Shown in pieces: positions 7,125 through 15,728 of a stretch of DNA of 64,000 nt (positions are counted from its first letter, which is position 1; each line of letters starts with the position of its first letter). The notes beneath the pieces are model-generated. The model was given only the letters and a program-made list of their open reading frames with translations, was not told the origin of the DNA and did not search any database. The translations under genes and the position numbers were made by a program. Origin of the DNA: Actinoallomurus sp963799975 (GTDB lineage: Bacteria > Actinomycetota > Actinomycetes > Streptosporangiales > Streptosporangiaceae); assembly GCA_963799975.1 (NCBI GenBank), contig CAWCZF010000004.1:434001-498000 (forward strand), read 5' to 3'.

Positions 7125-8370
7125 TGCCGAAAACTCAATCCATGCAGGTCAAGCGGCATGCTCGTACTCGTTGAGGATTCCGCCCAGGCGTTGACGTCGT
7201 CGCACGTTCAGGCGAGTGATTCGGTCAGGATCGGTGATCGGTGGAGGCAGCGAATGAAGCGGGCGGGCGTTCGCGATGCCCTGATGAGGTCGATGCTCGT
7301 TGAAGAAGCCTTCGAACTCGCGCAGCGCATGAAGCAGGTGGCCGTGGTTCCAGATCAACGTCCGGTCGAGGAGTTCACGACGGCAGGTCTGCACCCACCG
7401 CTCCATGATCGCATTCATTCTCGGCATCCGGACTCCGGTCAGCACGACCTCGAGGCCCGCATCGGCCAGGACCGCGTCGAAGACCGCGGGGAACCTGCCG
7501 TCTCGGTCGCGGATCAGGAACCGTGCCCGGCATCCGGCGTCTCCCAGGTCCATGACCAAGTTCCTTGCGGCCTGGGCCACCCAGGACGCGGTCGGGTGTG
7601 CGGTCGCGCCCAAGATGCGGATCCGGCGGGTACGGTGCTCGATCACCGCCAGCACGTACATCCGCGCCCCGGACAGAGCGACGGTCTCCAGAAAGTCGCA
7701 CGCCAGCAGCGCGTCGGCCTGGGAACGCAAGAAGGCGGCCCAGGTGGTGCGGGCCCTTTCTGGTGCCGGGTCGATCCCGGCGTCCTTGAGGATCTCCCAC
7801 ACCGTCGACGCGGCGACCTTCACCCCCAGCACGAGCAGTTCCCCGTGCACGCGCCGGTATCCCCAGCCGGGGTTCTCCCGGACCATACGCAGCACCAGGA
7901 CGCGGATGGAACGCACGGTCGGCGGACGGCCCGGCCGCTTCGGCTTGGACCGGGCAGCGTGCCGACCCGCGATCAGGTCACGATGCCAGCGCAGCACCGT
8001 GTCCGGGCGTACCAGCAGCCGCAGCCGACGCAGCACCTCCGGCCGCACACGGTGGACCAGCGCCGCCAGGATCGCCCGGCCGGGCAAGGTGAACCGCACC
8101 TTCTTCCCACCCAGCTGACGTTCCAGCACGGCGATCTGATGCCGCAGCGCCAGGATTTCGACGTCCTTGTCCCTATCGCCCACCGGAAGAAGACACAGCA
8201 CCGCGAACGTGTTCGTCACCGTCAAGTACGCCAGTCGCAACAACACAGCCGGCCATCATGCCGCGGCGGCCACCTTCCACGCAGGCGCTCCGAAGTGATC
8301 AACCACCACCACGCCCGGACCCAACGATCAACCCCCACCCCTCTCACCTGCATGGATGAGGTTTTCGGCA
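7125..8370 (-). mobile_element. Complete insertion sequence with terminal inverted repeats
   Basis: The left end 7125-7149 and right end 8346-8370 are imperfect 25-bp inverted repeats (22 of 25 positions match) beginning TGCCGAAAAC and ending CATGCAGGT. They enclose one transposase gene on the minus strand. I see no convincing target-site duplication. The internally deleted relative at 700-1016 shares the same left end. Confidence 0.85.
7149..8246 (-). CDS. DDE transposase (integrase core domain)
   Basis: 365 residues. The N-terminal HTH region includes EILALRHQIAVLERQ, then a linker with RPGRPPTVRSIR and VRENPGWGYRR. The rve catalytic core follows, with the DDE triad visible as D184 (LLACDFLE), D247/D249 (LIRDRDGRF) and E282 (AIMERWVQTCRREL). 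The C-terminal HRPHQGIANARPL motif is typical. It catalyses cut-and-paste or copy-out transposition of the enclosing IS. The frame is intact and spans nearly the whole element, so the IS could be active. Confidence 0.92.
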   Translation of the reverse strand: MLLRLAYLTVTNTFAVLCLLPVGDRDKDVEILALRHQIAVLERQLGGKKVRFTLPGRAILAALVHRVRPEVLRRLRLLVRPDTVLRWHRDLIAGRHAARSKPKRPGRPPTVRSIRVLVLRMVRENPGWGYRRVHGELLVLGVKVAASTVWEILKDAGIDPAPERARTTWAAFLRSQADALLACDFLETVALSGARMYVLAVIEHRTRRIRILGATAHPTASWVAQAARNLVMDLGDAGCRARFLIRDRDGRFPAVFDAVLADAGLEVVLTGVRMPRMNAIMERWVQTCRRELLDRTLIWNHGHLLHALREFEGFFNEHRPHQGIANARPLHSLPPPITDPDRITRLNVRRRQRLGGILNEYEHAA

Positions 8371-8433
8371 GGCACAGGGTTGGGTCGGTGAAACCCGACC
8401 GCGACTTCCGGCGCCACTGAGGTCGCGGGGCTG

Positions 8434-9228
8434 TCAGTCGCTGGCGTGGGCGGTGTTGTCGATCCAGTGCTGTGCGAGGTCGGTGTTGCCCTCGATGGTG
8501 ATGGCGGTGGTTTCGTGGTCGGTGAGCGGGAGTCGTCGGGTCAAGGTCAGCAGCAGTGATCGTGCCGGACCGGTCACCGTCACGTCGTTCTGCTGGGTTG
8601 CCGGCTGCCACGTTGCCCCGTCAGGCCGTCGTTCGACGAACCACGCGTCGGTGGTGTCGATGGCCAGCCACTGCAGGGTCTGTCCGGTGCCTCGGAGGGC
8701 GTGGGCGGATGCGGGCCGCTGCATCGCCCACGTGGGCGAGGTGAGCATCGTGAAGTGGTTGGTGATGAGCGCGGCTGCGATGTCGGCGTCGATGTCGGCT
8801 GGGCGGTCCGCCGCGGTGGCCGCGTCGAAGCCGTGCACGACCGCCTCGTTGAGCATGCTGGACATCCAGAATTGAGTCCCGGACCGCTCGTCTCCTGAGG
8901 CGTTGAACACCGGTGCGTCGGGGGCGTCATCGGAGCACGCGCTCGCGACCCGCTGCGCGGACTCCGACAGCCATGCCTGCCACTCGCGGGGATTGGCCGG
9001 CGGTACGGCCATCTCGGTGGGCAGTTGGGTGGGGTCGGTGATGCGCTGCTCGATGATCTCCGCGACCCAGTGCTGGGTCTGGCCCACGTGCGCGACGAGG
9101 TCGGTGACGGTCCACTTCGGTGCTGTCGGCACGGCGGCGTCGGGTCCGGCCGCGGTGGCTGACTCCGCCAGGTGTCGGGTGTGTTCGACGATCGCCCGCC
9201 GGGCGCGTTCCACGTTCAGCTCGGTCAT
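8434..9228 (-). CDS. Maleylpyruvate isomerase family, mycothiol-dependent enzyme (DinB-like)
   Basis: 264 residues. The N-terminal four-helix DinB/MDMPI domain shows WTVTDLVAHVGQTQHWV (about 39-55) and, further on, MLNEAVVHGFDA, the two metal-binding histidine regions of the family. A C-terminal SCP2-like domain follows (TWQPATQQNDVTVTGPARSL). Family members are metal enzymes using mycothiol, either isomerases or S-transferases acting on toxic electrophiles in the cytosol. The gene stands alone just beyond the IS. The exact substrate cannot be told from sequence. Confidence 0.85.
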   Translation of the reverse strand: MTELNVERARRAIVEHTRHLAESATAAGPDAAVPTAPKWTVTDLVAHVGQTQHWVAEIIEQRITDPTQLPTEMAVPPANPREWQAWLSESAQRVASACSDDAPDAPVFNASGDERSGTQFWMSSMLNEAVVHGFDAATAADRPADIDADIAAALITNHFTMLTSPTWAMQRPASAHALRGTGQTLQWLAIDTTDAWFVERRPDGATWQPATQQNDVTVTGPARSLLLTLTRRLPLTDHETTAITIEGNTDLAQHWIDNTAHASD

Positions 9229-9466
9229 GGGGTACTCCTCCTTGGTGTCTGGGTAGCTGGAGATCGTTCACTAGGCCCGCCTCCTGCAGGTGGCTTCGAC
9301 TACGCATCGAATGACGGAAGCGGGGATCGACAACAGGCGGTCCTCGGCCGGACCGGGCCTGGCCGAGCTGAGCGGCCGAGCCGGAAGAAGCGAGAACATC
9401 GTGCGGTGAGTGTCATGTTTCCTCCTCCGGAACATCATCAAGAACAAGACGAACCGGCGGACGTGG

Positions 9467-10003
9467 TCAGGCGGCCGGTGTGTAGGTCTGGTGGATCACT
9501 CCGGTGGAGAAGGTCTCGGCCGAGGCCAGTCGCAGTTCGACGGCATTGAGGTCGTCGAACCACCGGGCGCCCTTGCCGAGCACAATCGGGTGGACGAAGA
9601 GCTGCAGCTGGTCGAGAAGTCCGGCTGTGAGCAGTGATCGCACGAGGGTGAGGCTGCCGGTCACGCCGATGTCCTTGCCTGCGGCGGACTTGAGCGTCGT
9701 GATCCGGTCCAGCACGTCACCACTGATGATCTCGGTGTTGTTCCACGTGGCCTCGGTCAGAGTGTTGGTGACGACGTACTTCTTCTGGTTGTTCATGATG
9801 TCGGCCACCTCGTCCTCGCTTGTCGGCCAGTAGGCGGCGAACTGCTGGTACTGAACGCGGCCGAGCAGCATCGCATCCGAGTTGGCCATGGCGGCGCCGA
9901 CGGCATTGCCCATCTCGTCGTCGAAGTAGGGGAAATGCCAGGTATCGGGCGCCTCGGCCACGCCGTCGAGGGACACGAACAGGCTCGCGATGATCTTGCG
10001 CAT
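9467..10003 (-). CDS. Dihydrofolate reductase-like (RibD C-terminal) protein
   Basis: 178 residues. It starts MRKIIASLFVSLDGV, the first strand of the RibD C-terminal/DHFR-like fold, followed by AMLLGRVQYQQFAAYWP and the nucleotide-binding DIGVTGSLTLVRSLLTAGL, then LFVHPIVLGKGARWF. These are all hallmarks of the dihydrofolate reductase family seen as single-domain YyaP/YwjB-type reductases. They probably use NADPH in the cytosol; the physiological substrate is unknown. The gene is divergent from a MarR regulator gene across a 90-bp region with a palindromic operator, so MarR repression is likely. Confidence 0.88.
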   Translation of the reverse strand: MRKIIASLFVSLDGVAEAPDTWHFPYFDDEMGNAVGAAMANSDAMLLGRVQYQQFAAYWPTSEDEVADIMNNQKKYVVTNTLTEATWNNTEIISGDVLDRITTLKSAAGKDIGVTGSLTLVRSLLTAGLLDQLQLFVHPIVLGKGARWFDDLNAVELRLASAETFSTGVIHQTYTPAA

Positions 10004-10044
10004 GAAGTCCTCCAGTGTGTTCGACCGGGAATGTAGTTCGATGC

Positions 10045-10083
10045 CCGATAGTACGATGCCGAACTATTATGTGTCAAATAGTA
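10045..10083. promoter_or_regulatory. MarR-type operator between divergent genes
   Basis: ACTATT (10064-10069) and AATAGT (10078-10083) are perfect inverted arms with an 8-base spacer. An overlapping pair, ATAGT (10049-10053) and ACTAT (10064-10068), adds a second half-site arrangement. The site lies 10 bases before the MarR start and 60 bases before the reductase start, and is suited to repress both. Confidence 0.65.
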
Positions 10084-10093
10084 TGATGGGGGC

Positions 10094-10597
10094 ATGCGTG
10101 AGAGCGATGAAGTGGACAAGGTGATCAGGCAGTGGCGGCGGGAGCGGTCCGACCTGGACCTGTGGCCGGTCGAGGTCATGGCGCGGGTGACGCGGTTCGC
10201 CGCGATCATGAACCGTTCCTTTGACGAGGTTTTCGCCCGCCACGGCCTACGTAACGGAGAGTTCGACGTGCTGGCCGCGATCCGCCGGTCCGGGCCGCCC
10301 TACGTGGTGACCCCGTCGGCGCTGTCCGAGCAACTGATGCTGTCGCGGGCGGGGATGACCAACCGCCTCGACCGGCTCGACCGGGCCGGCCTGATCCACC
10401 GGCGGCTGGATCCGGAGGACCGTCGCAGCTTCCTGGTCACACTCACCGAGAAGGGCATGGCGATCGTCGACGCGGCCATGAGCGACCATGCCGCGAACGA
10501 GGCGGCGCTGCTATCCGGGCTGTCCGAACGGCAGCAGCAACAATTGGACGACGCGATGTACACCCTGCTGCGGATGGTCAAGGACCGGGATATCTGA
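10094..10597 (+). CDS. MarR-family transcriptional regulator
   Basis: 167 residues. A helical dimerisation region is followed by a winged helix (EFDVLAAIRRSGPPYVVTPS, then LSEQLMLSRAGMTNRLDRL and RAGLIHRRLDPEDRRSF), with the DxRS wing motif of MarR proteins. Ligand binding normally releases the repressor from a palindrome at its own promoter; such a palindrome lies just upstream. The divergent reductase gene is the probable target. Confidence 0.93.
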   Translation: MRESDEVDKVIRQWRRERSDLDLWPVEVMARVTRFAAIMNRSFDEVFARHGLRNGEFDVLAAIRRSGPPYVVTPSALSEQLMLSRAGMTNRLDRLDRAGLIHRRLDPEDRRSFLVTLTEKGMAIVDAAMSDHAANEAALLSGLSERQQQQLDDAMYTLLRMVKDRDI

Positions 10598-10794
10598 GCG
10601 GCCTGAGCGGTGGCACGCTGCTATGAGCACCGACGCCTCGACCAACTGCGTCTCGGCCACCGTTGCCGCCAAGCACGCGGCCGGCGTCAGTGTCGAAGCG
10701 CGCTACGGCCTGCTCAAGCGCGCCGCGGACGTGAGCGGGTCTGGACGGTCAGCAGTGAGGAGGATGTCATGATCGGGGCTTCACCAGCGCTCAC
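10598..10794. other. No convincing gene after the marR stop
   Basis: A short frame from the ATG at 10623 (about 49 codons) contains GVSVEARYGLLKRAAD, vaguely like an ANTAR helix, but it is too short to call. It runs into the IS remnant that follows. Confidence 0.4.
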
Positions 10795-11040
10795 TGACGC
10801 TCTGGCGTGTTCAATCACCGCCAACACATACATGCGTGCTCCGGACAGAGAGACCGTCTCGAAGAAGACACACGTCAACAAGGCCTCGGCTTGGGAACGC
10901 GAAAAGCCGGCCCAGCTGCTGGACGCGCACTCGGGCGCCGGGTCGATACGGCGTCCTGCAGGATCTCCCAGACAGTCGAGGCGGCCACTTTCACGCCCAG
11001 GACCAGCAGTTCACCCCGGACGCGCCGAGGACTTACTTGA
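10795..11040 (-). mobile_element. Decayed transposase fragment
   Basis: The minus strand aligns with the transposase segment at about 7625-7855, covering the region from the linker through the first catalytic aspartate (shared blocks such as TCACCGCCA.CAC.TACAT and CTCCGGACAGAG...GTCTC on the plus strand). Numerous substitutions and small indels break every frame. Neither IS end is present. Confidence 0.7.
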
Positions 11041-11310
11041 GGTGATTCCGCGCTTCACTGATCAGTCGGCCAGATGAGTGCACTGGTTGTGGCGTCGTAG
11101 ATGTGGTGTGTATCCCGCTCGGGGATTGAACCTTTGTGCTGCCCAGGTCCTGGCGAGTTCAGGCCTGACCACCGGCCGTCCGAGCCTAGTCAAGGTTAGA
11201 CCATCGCAAAGCCCCGGCAGCTCGGCGGAGGACGGTCATCACTGCGGCCATGGCTCGCCGACAACTCTGCGACTGCCTCTAACCCAAGACTGGTGAACGA
11301 TCGAAGCATG
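11041..11310. other. No gene seen
   Basis: No coding pattern. A GGTTCAATCCCC-like string on the minus strand near 11118-11129 resembles a tRNA T-arm, but no other tRNA arms can be fitted around it. Confidence 0.4.
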
Positions 11311-11490
11311 TTTGCTCGGTGTTTGCTCGTACGTCGCGGTACCGTCCGTCATCCACCGACACAACCCGGCATTAAACCAGCGGAGTCGCGGACGAATCGA
11401 CATAGGCTGACACCGAGAGGACCAATATGGCATAAGGGCTGTGGACTTTTAATCCACAGCTTCGTTCTTGCACGAGCTTCGAAGATCCTG
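11311..11490 (+). repeat. Att-like repeat copy B with tRNA-Lys-like anticodon arm
   Basis: Direct repeats TTTGCTCG at 11311-11318 and 11322-11329 have the same 11-base spacing as in copy A (481-498). They are followed by a block homologous to copy A and ending CACCGAGAG. Then a perfect 8-bp stem (11438-11445 with 11453-11460) encloses CTTTTAA, the loop of a tRNA-Lys(UUU) anticodon arm. A degenerate T-loop-like TTCGAAG follows at about 11478-11484. The layout resembles an attachment site left by an integrative element at a tRNA gene. Confidence 0.5.
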
Positions 11491-11701
11491 CAGGTCAATG
11501 CCATCGGCAGCAGACGCCAGTGCAGCCATACTCTCTCAACGCGGTGTCTGGGGAGGCGGCTCCAGCAAGCCCGCAACACCAGCGTTCTTGACAAGGCGTC
11601 CCCATCGAGCGCTCAGCCTGGACCGCCATTGCCGTAGACATCTCTCGACACGGCGTAGGTGGCCGTGAACTCGCCGCCGGCCTGGCCGCCAAATACGTCA
11701 G

Positions 11702-11726
11702 CCCCCGTCCTTCGAAAGGACGAGGG
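11702..11726 (-). terminator. Terminator-like hairpin after tRNA-fMet
   Basis: CCCTCGTCCTTTCGAAGGACGGGGG on the minus strand folds into a stem of about 10 bp. It begins 18 bases after the tRNA 3' end. No strong U-run follows, which is common in high-GC actinobacteria. Confidence 0.6.
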
Positions 11727-11743
11727 CCTTGCCCTGTTCTGAG

Positions 11744-11817
11744 TGGCGCGAGCCGGACTTGAACCGGCGACCTCTGGGTTATGAGCCCAGCGAGCTACCG
11801 AACTGCTCCACCGCGCA
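11744..11817 (-). tRNA. Initiator tRNA-Met (CAU)
   Basis: The 74-nt cloverleaf reads TGCGCGG...GAGC...GCTC, an anticodon arm CTGGG-CTCATAA-CCCAG, T-arm GCCGG-TTCAAGT-CCGGC and acceptor TCGCGCC plus A. The three G-C pairs next to the anticodon loop and the unpaired first acceptor position (T1 opposite C72) are the two hallmarks of formylatable initiator tRNA. CCA is not encoded. The gene stands alone amid decayed DNA and is an essential-type gene that element insertion often spares. Confidence 0.93.
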
Positions 11818-11892
11818 CAGAAATGTTACATGATCACAACACGTGCCACGAACGTTTACGGCCGGCCAATGACGGCAGCCTGGCGGCTCACA

Positions 11893-12100
11893 CATGCAGG
11901 TCGCCGGCGAGCTCGCCTCCACCGGCTGTCCCCGCGAGGTGGGACCAGGCGTCTACGACATCCACTCCCCACGCGTCCCGAGCGCCACCGAGGCCGCAGA
12001 CCTACTCCGCAGAGGGCTCGAGGCCATCCCCGCCGACCGGCTGTGGGTCAACCCCGATTGCGGACTGAAAACCCGCGGTCGGCCAGGACTCCCGCCGAAG
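11893..12100 (+). pseudogene. metE: C-terminal fragment of cobalamin-independent methionine synthase
   Basis: HMQVAGELAS, REVGPGVYDIHSPRVPS, AADLLRRGLEAIPADRLW and VNPDCGLKTRG are the conserved C-terminal catalytic segment of MetE. This includes the zinc-ligand cysteine of the NPDCGLKTR motif. Only about 70 residues remain and the frame drifts off after KTRG. MetE makes methionine from homocysteine and methyl-tetrahydrofolate. This piece cannot function and is a recombination leftover close to the tRNA. Confidence 0.85.
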
Positions 12101-12239
12101 CCTTCGGCGAGCATCCATGCTCGCTGACAAGCAGTGTTGCGACGACTCCTTGAACTCAAGGAGTACGCCGCGGCCAAGACCGCGGCGGCGTGCCGCCGGC
12201 ACGGCATCACCCTGAGCGGAATGAGTACAGCCGCCCAGC

Positions 12240-12417
12240 GTTTCTCGCCATGGCTCAGCACCAGCGTATGCATGTGCTGGTAGCTGACCACCGCCGCAAT
12301 GGCCGCCAAGAGCATGACACTCACCGCGGTCGTCCGGCGAATCCATCGAAGTGATCTTGCCGTTGACGACGCGCCGTACGACGCCGCATCTACAGCCGAG
12401 TGGAACCGATCGGCCAT
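12240..12417 (-). pseudogene. DUF2637 membrane protein N-terminal fragment
   Basis: The minus-strand frame from 12417 reads RRTTAVSVMLLAAIAAVVSYQ and HTLVLSHGE...WAAVLIPL. This is the first transmembrane part of DUF2637 proteins, which are common in actinomycete integrative elements and plasmids (SpdA-like). The expected next motif, SVDGM, is replaced by out-of-frame sequence after about 12240. This supports the idea that an integrative element once occupied the area. Confidence 0.7.
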
Positions 12418-12646
12418 CCCAGCTCACTGCCGACGCAGTACGAGATCAGCAGGCAAGACCATGGGCTTAACTGTCCAGTCGCCCCTCGGACACACTTTTT
12501 GTACATGTTCGATTATTTCCGGACATGACAGAGCGCCTCTCGATGCCCAGCTTCGGCTGTGGCGTCGATTCGTGCTCGTTCTACCTCCCTCCGGGGGGTG
12601 TCATCGCTGCACGTAGAGCGGCGCGCTGTGGTCGTGTGCGGGCGTA

Positions 12647-14101
12647 TCAGCGTGTGCGGTCGAGGGCGACCTTCACCTCCTGCGAGGTGTCCGCCTGTAA
12701 AGCGTGGGTGACGGGTTCGTAGGTGAAGGTGACCTTTGGACTCGCAGGTGGCTGATGACCTCGTTGGTGGCCGGCGGAACGGTGCCCGGTTCGAGGTCTG
12801 CCCCAGACAGCAGGACCCATAGGGTGCTCAGGTGAGGCAGGATTCGGTCCTCACGGATGTAGAGGTTTTTCGGCCGGTCCGGATCCGCCTTGGACGGGGC
12901 TGGCGTGTCCGTGCCGACAGCGGTAGGCGGCCCGGTTGTTCGCCCAGCAAGCCTCCATGCGCCGCCCGCAGATCCCGCACCGCAGCAACCCGGCGAGCCG
13001 GTAGCACCGATCGGGGCTGGGGTTACCACGTGGGGCCCGGATGTCCTGGGCTTCGATGAAGTCAGCCTCGCTGACCAGCGCTGGGTGGGCGGGCCGGGTG
13101 GAGATGACCCAGCCATCAGGCAGATTCCATCGCTGCACCTGTCGGTGCCCGAGCCCGGCGTTGGCGGGGTCGATCAGGTCATGAGCGGCAGGCTGCCGGT
13201 TCCAGACCTGCCGGCCGGTGTAACGGGGGTTGGCCAGGATCGTCCGCACGGTGGTCAGCGGCCAGGCGTGCCCGGCACTATGCGTATTCCGTTCTGGATC
13301 GGCCGCCGACGGGCAGGGGGTTCCGAGGTCGTTCAACGCCCGTGTGATCCGGGCGATGCGGTGGCCGGCCAGCCGCTGCGTGAATTTCCACTTCACGATC
13401 GGCGCGGTATCAGGATCCGGTTCGAGCCGATGCGCTCGGCGCCCCCATGCGGCATGCGCCCGGTGCGGATGCGGCCCCGCATCAACCAATCGGTAGCCGT
13501 AGGGAGGACGGCCTCCTTGGTACCGGCCCTGCTCGCGAACTTGGGGTGGCCATCGCGGTGCTCACCCGGATCCGCGTACGGGTGATCTCTCGCTTCGACT
13601 GCATACCCAGCCCGATCATCAGCTGCTCATGCCCCTCAGCCTCAAAATCGACCCGGCCGCCGACCTCGGGCATCCACAGTTGGACGCCGTAATGCGCGAA
13701 CAGTGGCGCCATCAGCTGAACTGGTTGCCGTAAAAGGCCCGCTCGTACTCCCCCACCACGATCGCGTCGAAATCGCGATCAGGATCCGCCATCGCCGCCA
13801 CCAACGCCGCAGCCTCCGGCCTCCGCGCCCACGGCAGAACCCGGCTCTGCCCCGAATCAAAGAACTCAGCCACGATGCACCCATGCCCACAGACGAGTGC
13901 AACGGCCTGATTCTGCTGCCGCGCCCGCGACGTCACCGGATCTTGACGATCCTCCATCGATACCCGCCCATAGAGCGCGAAGCGCAACCCCCCCTTTCTG
14001 GGCACCATCGGGCGATCGGCAAACTGCTCAACCCAGGCCAAGAGCGTGTCGCCGGCATCTTGTGTCGCCTGCGCCAGCACGCTTGGCACCCAAACGGCCA
14101 T
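12647..14101 (-). pseudogene. Large serine recombinase, multiply frameshifted
   Basis: Pieces of one protein follow in order on the minus strand. The resolvase catalytic domain starts from about 14101 (RFALYGRVSMEDRQDP, with Ser in RVS) and goes to AFYGNQFS near 13715. The next piece runs from LFAHYGVQLWMPEVGG to KREITRTRIRV. The recombinase DNA-binding domain follows (TILANPRYTGRQVWNRQ) with the zinc ribbon (GLLRCGICGRRME...YRCRHGH), and then NLYIREDRILPHL. The last frame (KVTFTYEPVTHAL) ends with the stop at 12647. At least four frame changes are needed, so it is dead. Such enzymes integrate phages or elements into attB sites. Confidence 0.88.
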
Positions 14102-14340
14102 AACTCGCGCCTCTCGCCGAACCCGATACAGCTCTACGATTCCAGCATGCACGAAGGATGAAGCACATATATGGCAAACGACAGAATTACCTGCCGCGCC
14201 TAACTCGTCAGCCACACTCACCGATACATAAATTATCTTGTAGTGGCACTTATCGCGTTTCTTCAAGTCCCGCCAGCCATTAAACATGGGTACGAAAAGC
14301 CCGGAGACGCACGTCTACGCCGCCAGCGGGAGCTCGAAGA

Positions 14341-14700
14341 TCGAGGGCTCAGCGCGGCTTGCGCCGGTTGTAATGAGCCGCGTACTCGACCAAACGCCAC
14401 TCCCCTAAGATCAGCATCCGGTCGGTGCATTCGGAACGCACGGTGCGTACCCAACGTTCGGCGAACGCGTTCGCCCGAGGCGACCGGGCTGGGATCTTGA
14501 TCACGCGGATCTCGCTGCCAGCCATCACATCATCAAAGACCCGCGTGAACTTGGTGTCCCAGGAACCGAGACCTCCCTACCCGGTCTCCGAGGTCGATCA
14601 ATAGGTTGCGGGCCTGCTGAGCGACCCATGCTCCATCCGGGTTGGCGGAGGCGTTCTCCCGGGCCAATCTCCGCACCAGCGCCACGATGACCGGGTCGAT
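14341..14700 (-). mobile_element. Transposase catalytic-core fragment
   Basis: The minus strand reads AWVAQQARNLLIDLGDRV, then after a frame change a segment equivalent to the DTKFTRVFDD region. EIRVIKIPARSPRANAF, AERWVRTVRSECTDRML and VEYAAHYNRRKPR follow, which is the last third of an rve-type transposase including the catalytic glutamate (AERWV). The N-terminal half is missing and the piece abuts the esterase operon downstream. Confidence 0.75.
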
Positions 14701-14780
14701 CGTGGCCTGCCCGATCTGCGCGATGGCCTGATCCCTCGACCGCCGGGCGGTGCGCGTCGCACGATCAGGGTCGGGACGGC

Positions 14781-15728
14781 CTATCGGGGGGAGGGGCCGG
14801 TCAGGTTCCGGGTGAGGAACTCCAGGATCGCCGGCAGGAGTTTCTTCAGGTCGGCGGTCTGGTGCAGGCCGTGTGGCTGGATGTAGGCGGTGACGGCGGT
14901 GGGCGGCCGGAGCGTCTTGGTCAGCGCGTCGATCCGTGCCACGTCCGCGTGGATCTTCGGGTCTCCGCCTGCGAGGAGGAACAGCCGGAGGTCGGGCCTG
15001 GTCCGCTGGAGGATCAGGTCCGGGCGGTTGGCCTGGCGGTCGCGCTGGGACCAGTTCAGCGTCGTGTCGGGCGTGAAGTATCCGCCCCACGACACTGCCG
15101 CCGTGTACGTGCCGGGGCGCTCGGCGGCTATTTTCACGGCGCAGAAGGCCCCGGACGACGCGCCGACCGTGCCCCAGCCGTTCCGGTTCGTCAGGGTGTG
15201 GAAGGACGCGCGCACCAGAGCGGGCACGTCGTCGGCCAGCCAGGTGCCGATCCGGACGTGTCCGGGGATGTCACTGCACTCGGTGTCCTCGCGCGTGGAC
15301 GGCTGCATGATCGGCATCACCATGATGAACGGGTGGGCCCGGCCCTGCCGGGCCAGCAGCACGTCGTCCTCCTGGATCGGCTCGACCTTCGGGTCGGTCC
15401 AGTAGTTGTAGCCGGCACCGCTGCCGCCCGGGTACAGCATGAGCACCGGGAAGCGCGCCTTGGCGTACGCGGGATCGCGGTACTGCGGCGGCAGCCACAC
15501 CCAGACCTTGCCGGTCATCCCGGACTTGGCGCCCTTCAGCGACGTGAGGAGGATCGGGCCGGCCGAGGTCCGGCGGGCGATCCGGAACCGCGCCGCCTGC
15601 GACGGTACCGAGGCTCGGCTCGTCGTCGGTGCGGGAGCGGGCGGGTGCGCGCCGTCGCCGGAGTCGCACCCGGCGAGCAGGAGGGCGGCGATCAGCGGCC
15701 CCGTCACGCGCCGCATCGTCGCGATCAT
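14781..15728 (-). CDS. Secreted lipoprotein esterase (PF00756-like)
   Basis: About 315 residues from the ATG at 15728. An alternative ATG is at 15716, giving MRRVTGPLIAALLLAGC. The signal peptide ends with lipobox LLAGC, so the protein is probably a lipoprotein on the outer face of the membrane. The alpha/beta-hydrolase region shows KVWVWLPPQYRDP, FPVLMLYPGGSG, the nucleophile elbow GASSG and a late PHGLH carrying the likely catalytic His. It resembles antigen-85/esterase D-type enzymes. It is the third gene of a leftward operon after a similar esterase and a membrane protein; the start overlaps the end of that membrane gene (ATGA). Confidence 0.8.
   Translation of the reverse strand: MIATMRRVTGPLIAALLLAGCDSGDGAHPPAPAPTTSRASVPSQAARFRIARRTSAGPILLTSLKGAKSGMTGKVWVWLPPQYRDPAYAKARFPVLMLYPGGSGAGYNYWTDPKVEPIQEDDVLLARQGRAHPFIMVMPIMQPSTREDTECSDIPGHVRIGTWLADDVPALVRASFHTLTNRNGWGTVGASSGAFCAVKIAAERPGTYTAAVSWGGYFTPDTTLNWSQRDRQANRPDLILQRTRPDLRLFLLAGGDPKIHADVARIDALTKTLRPPTAVTAYIQPHGLHQTADLKKLLPAILEFLTRNLTGPSPR

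Noticed and set aside
6670..7125. Long minus-strand frame with FPAYAGVAP-like repeats
   Set aside because: This is the translation of CRISPR repeats, a well-known artefact, not a protein.
10623..10772. ANTAR-like mini-protein
   Set aside because: About 49 codons with only one loosely similar helix; too weak to call.
11110..11180. Possible second tRNA on the minus strand (GGTTCAATCCCC)
   Set aside because: Only a T-arm-like string is present; no anticodon or acceptor stem can be folded.
14533..15090. Minus-strand frame overlapping the esterase gene
   Set aside because: Only its last about 60 codons resemble a transposase, which is covered by the fragment entry; the rest is an esterase shadow.
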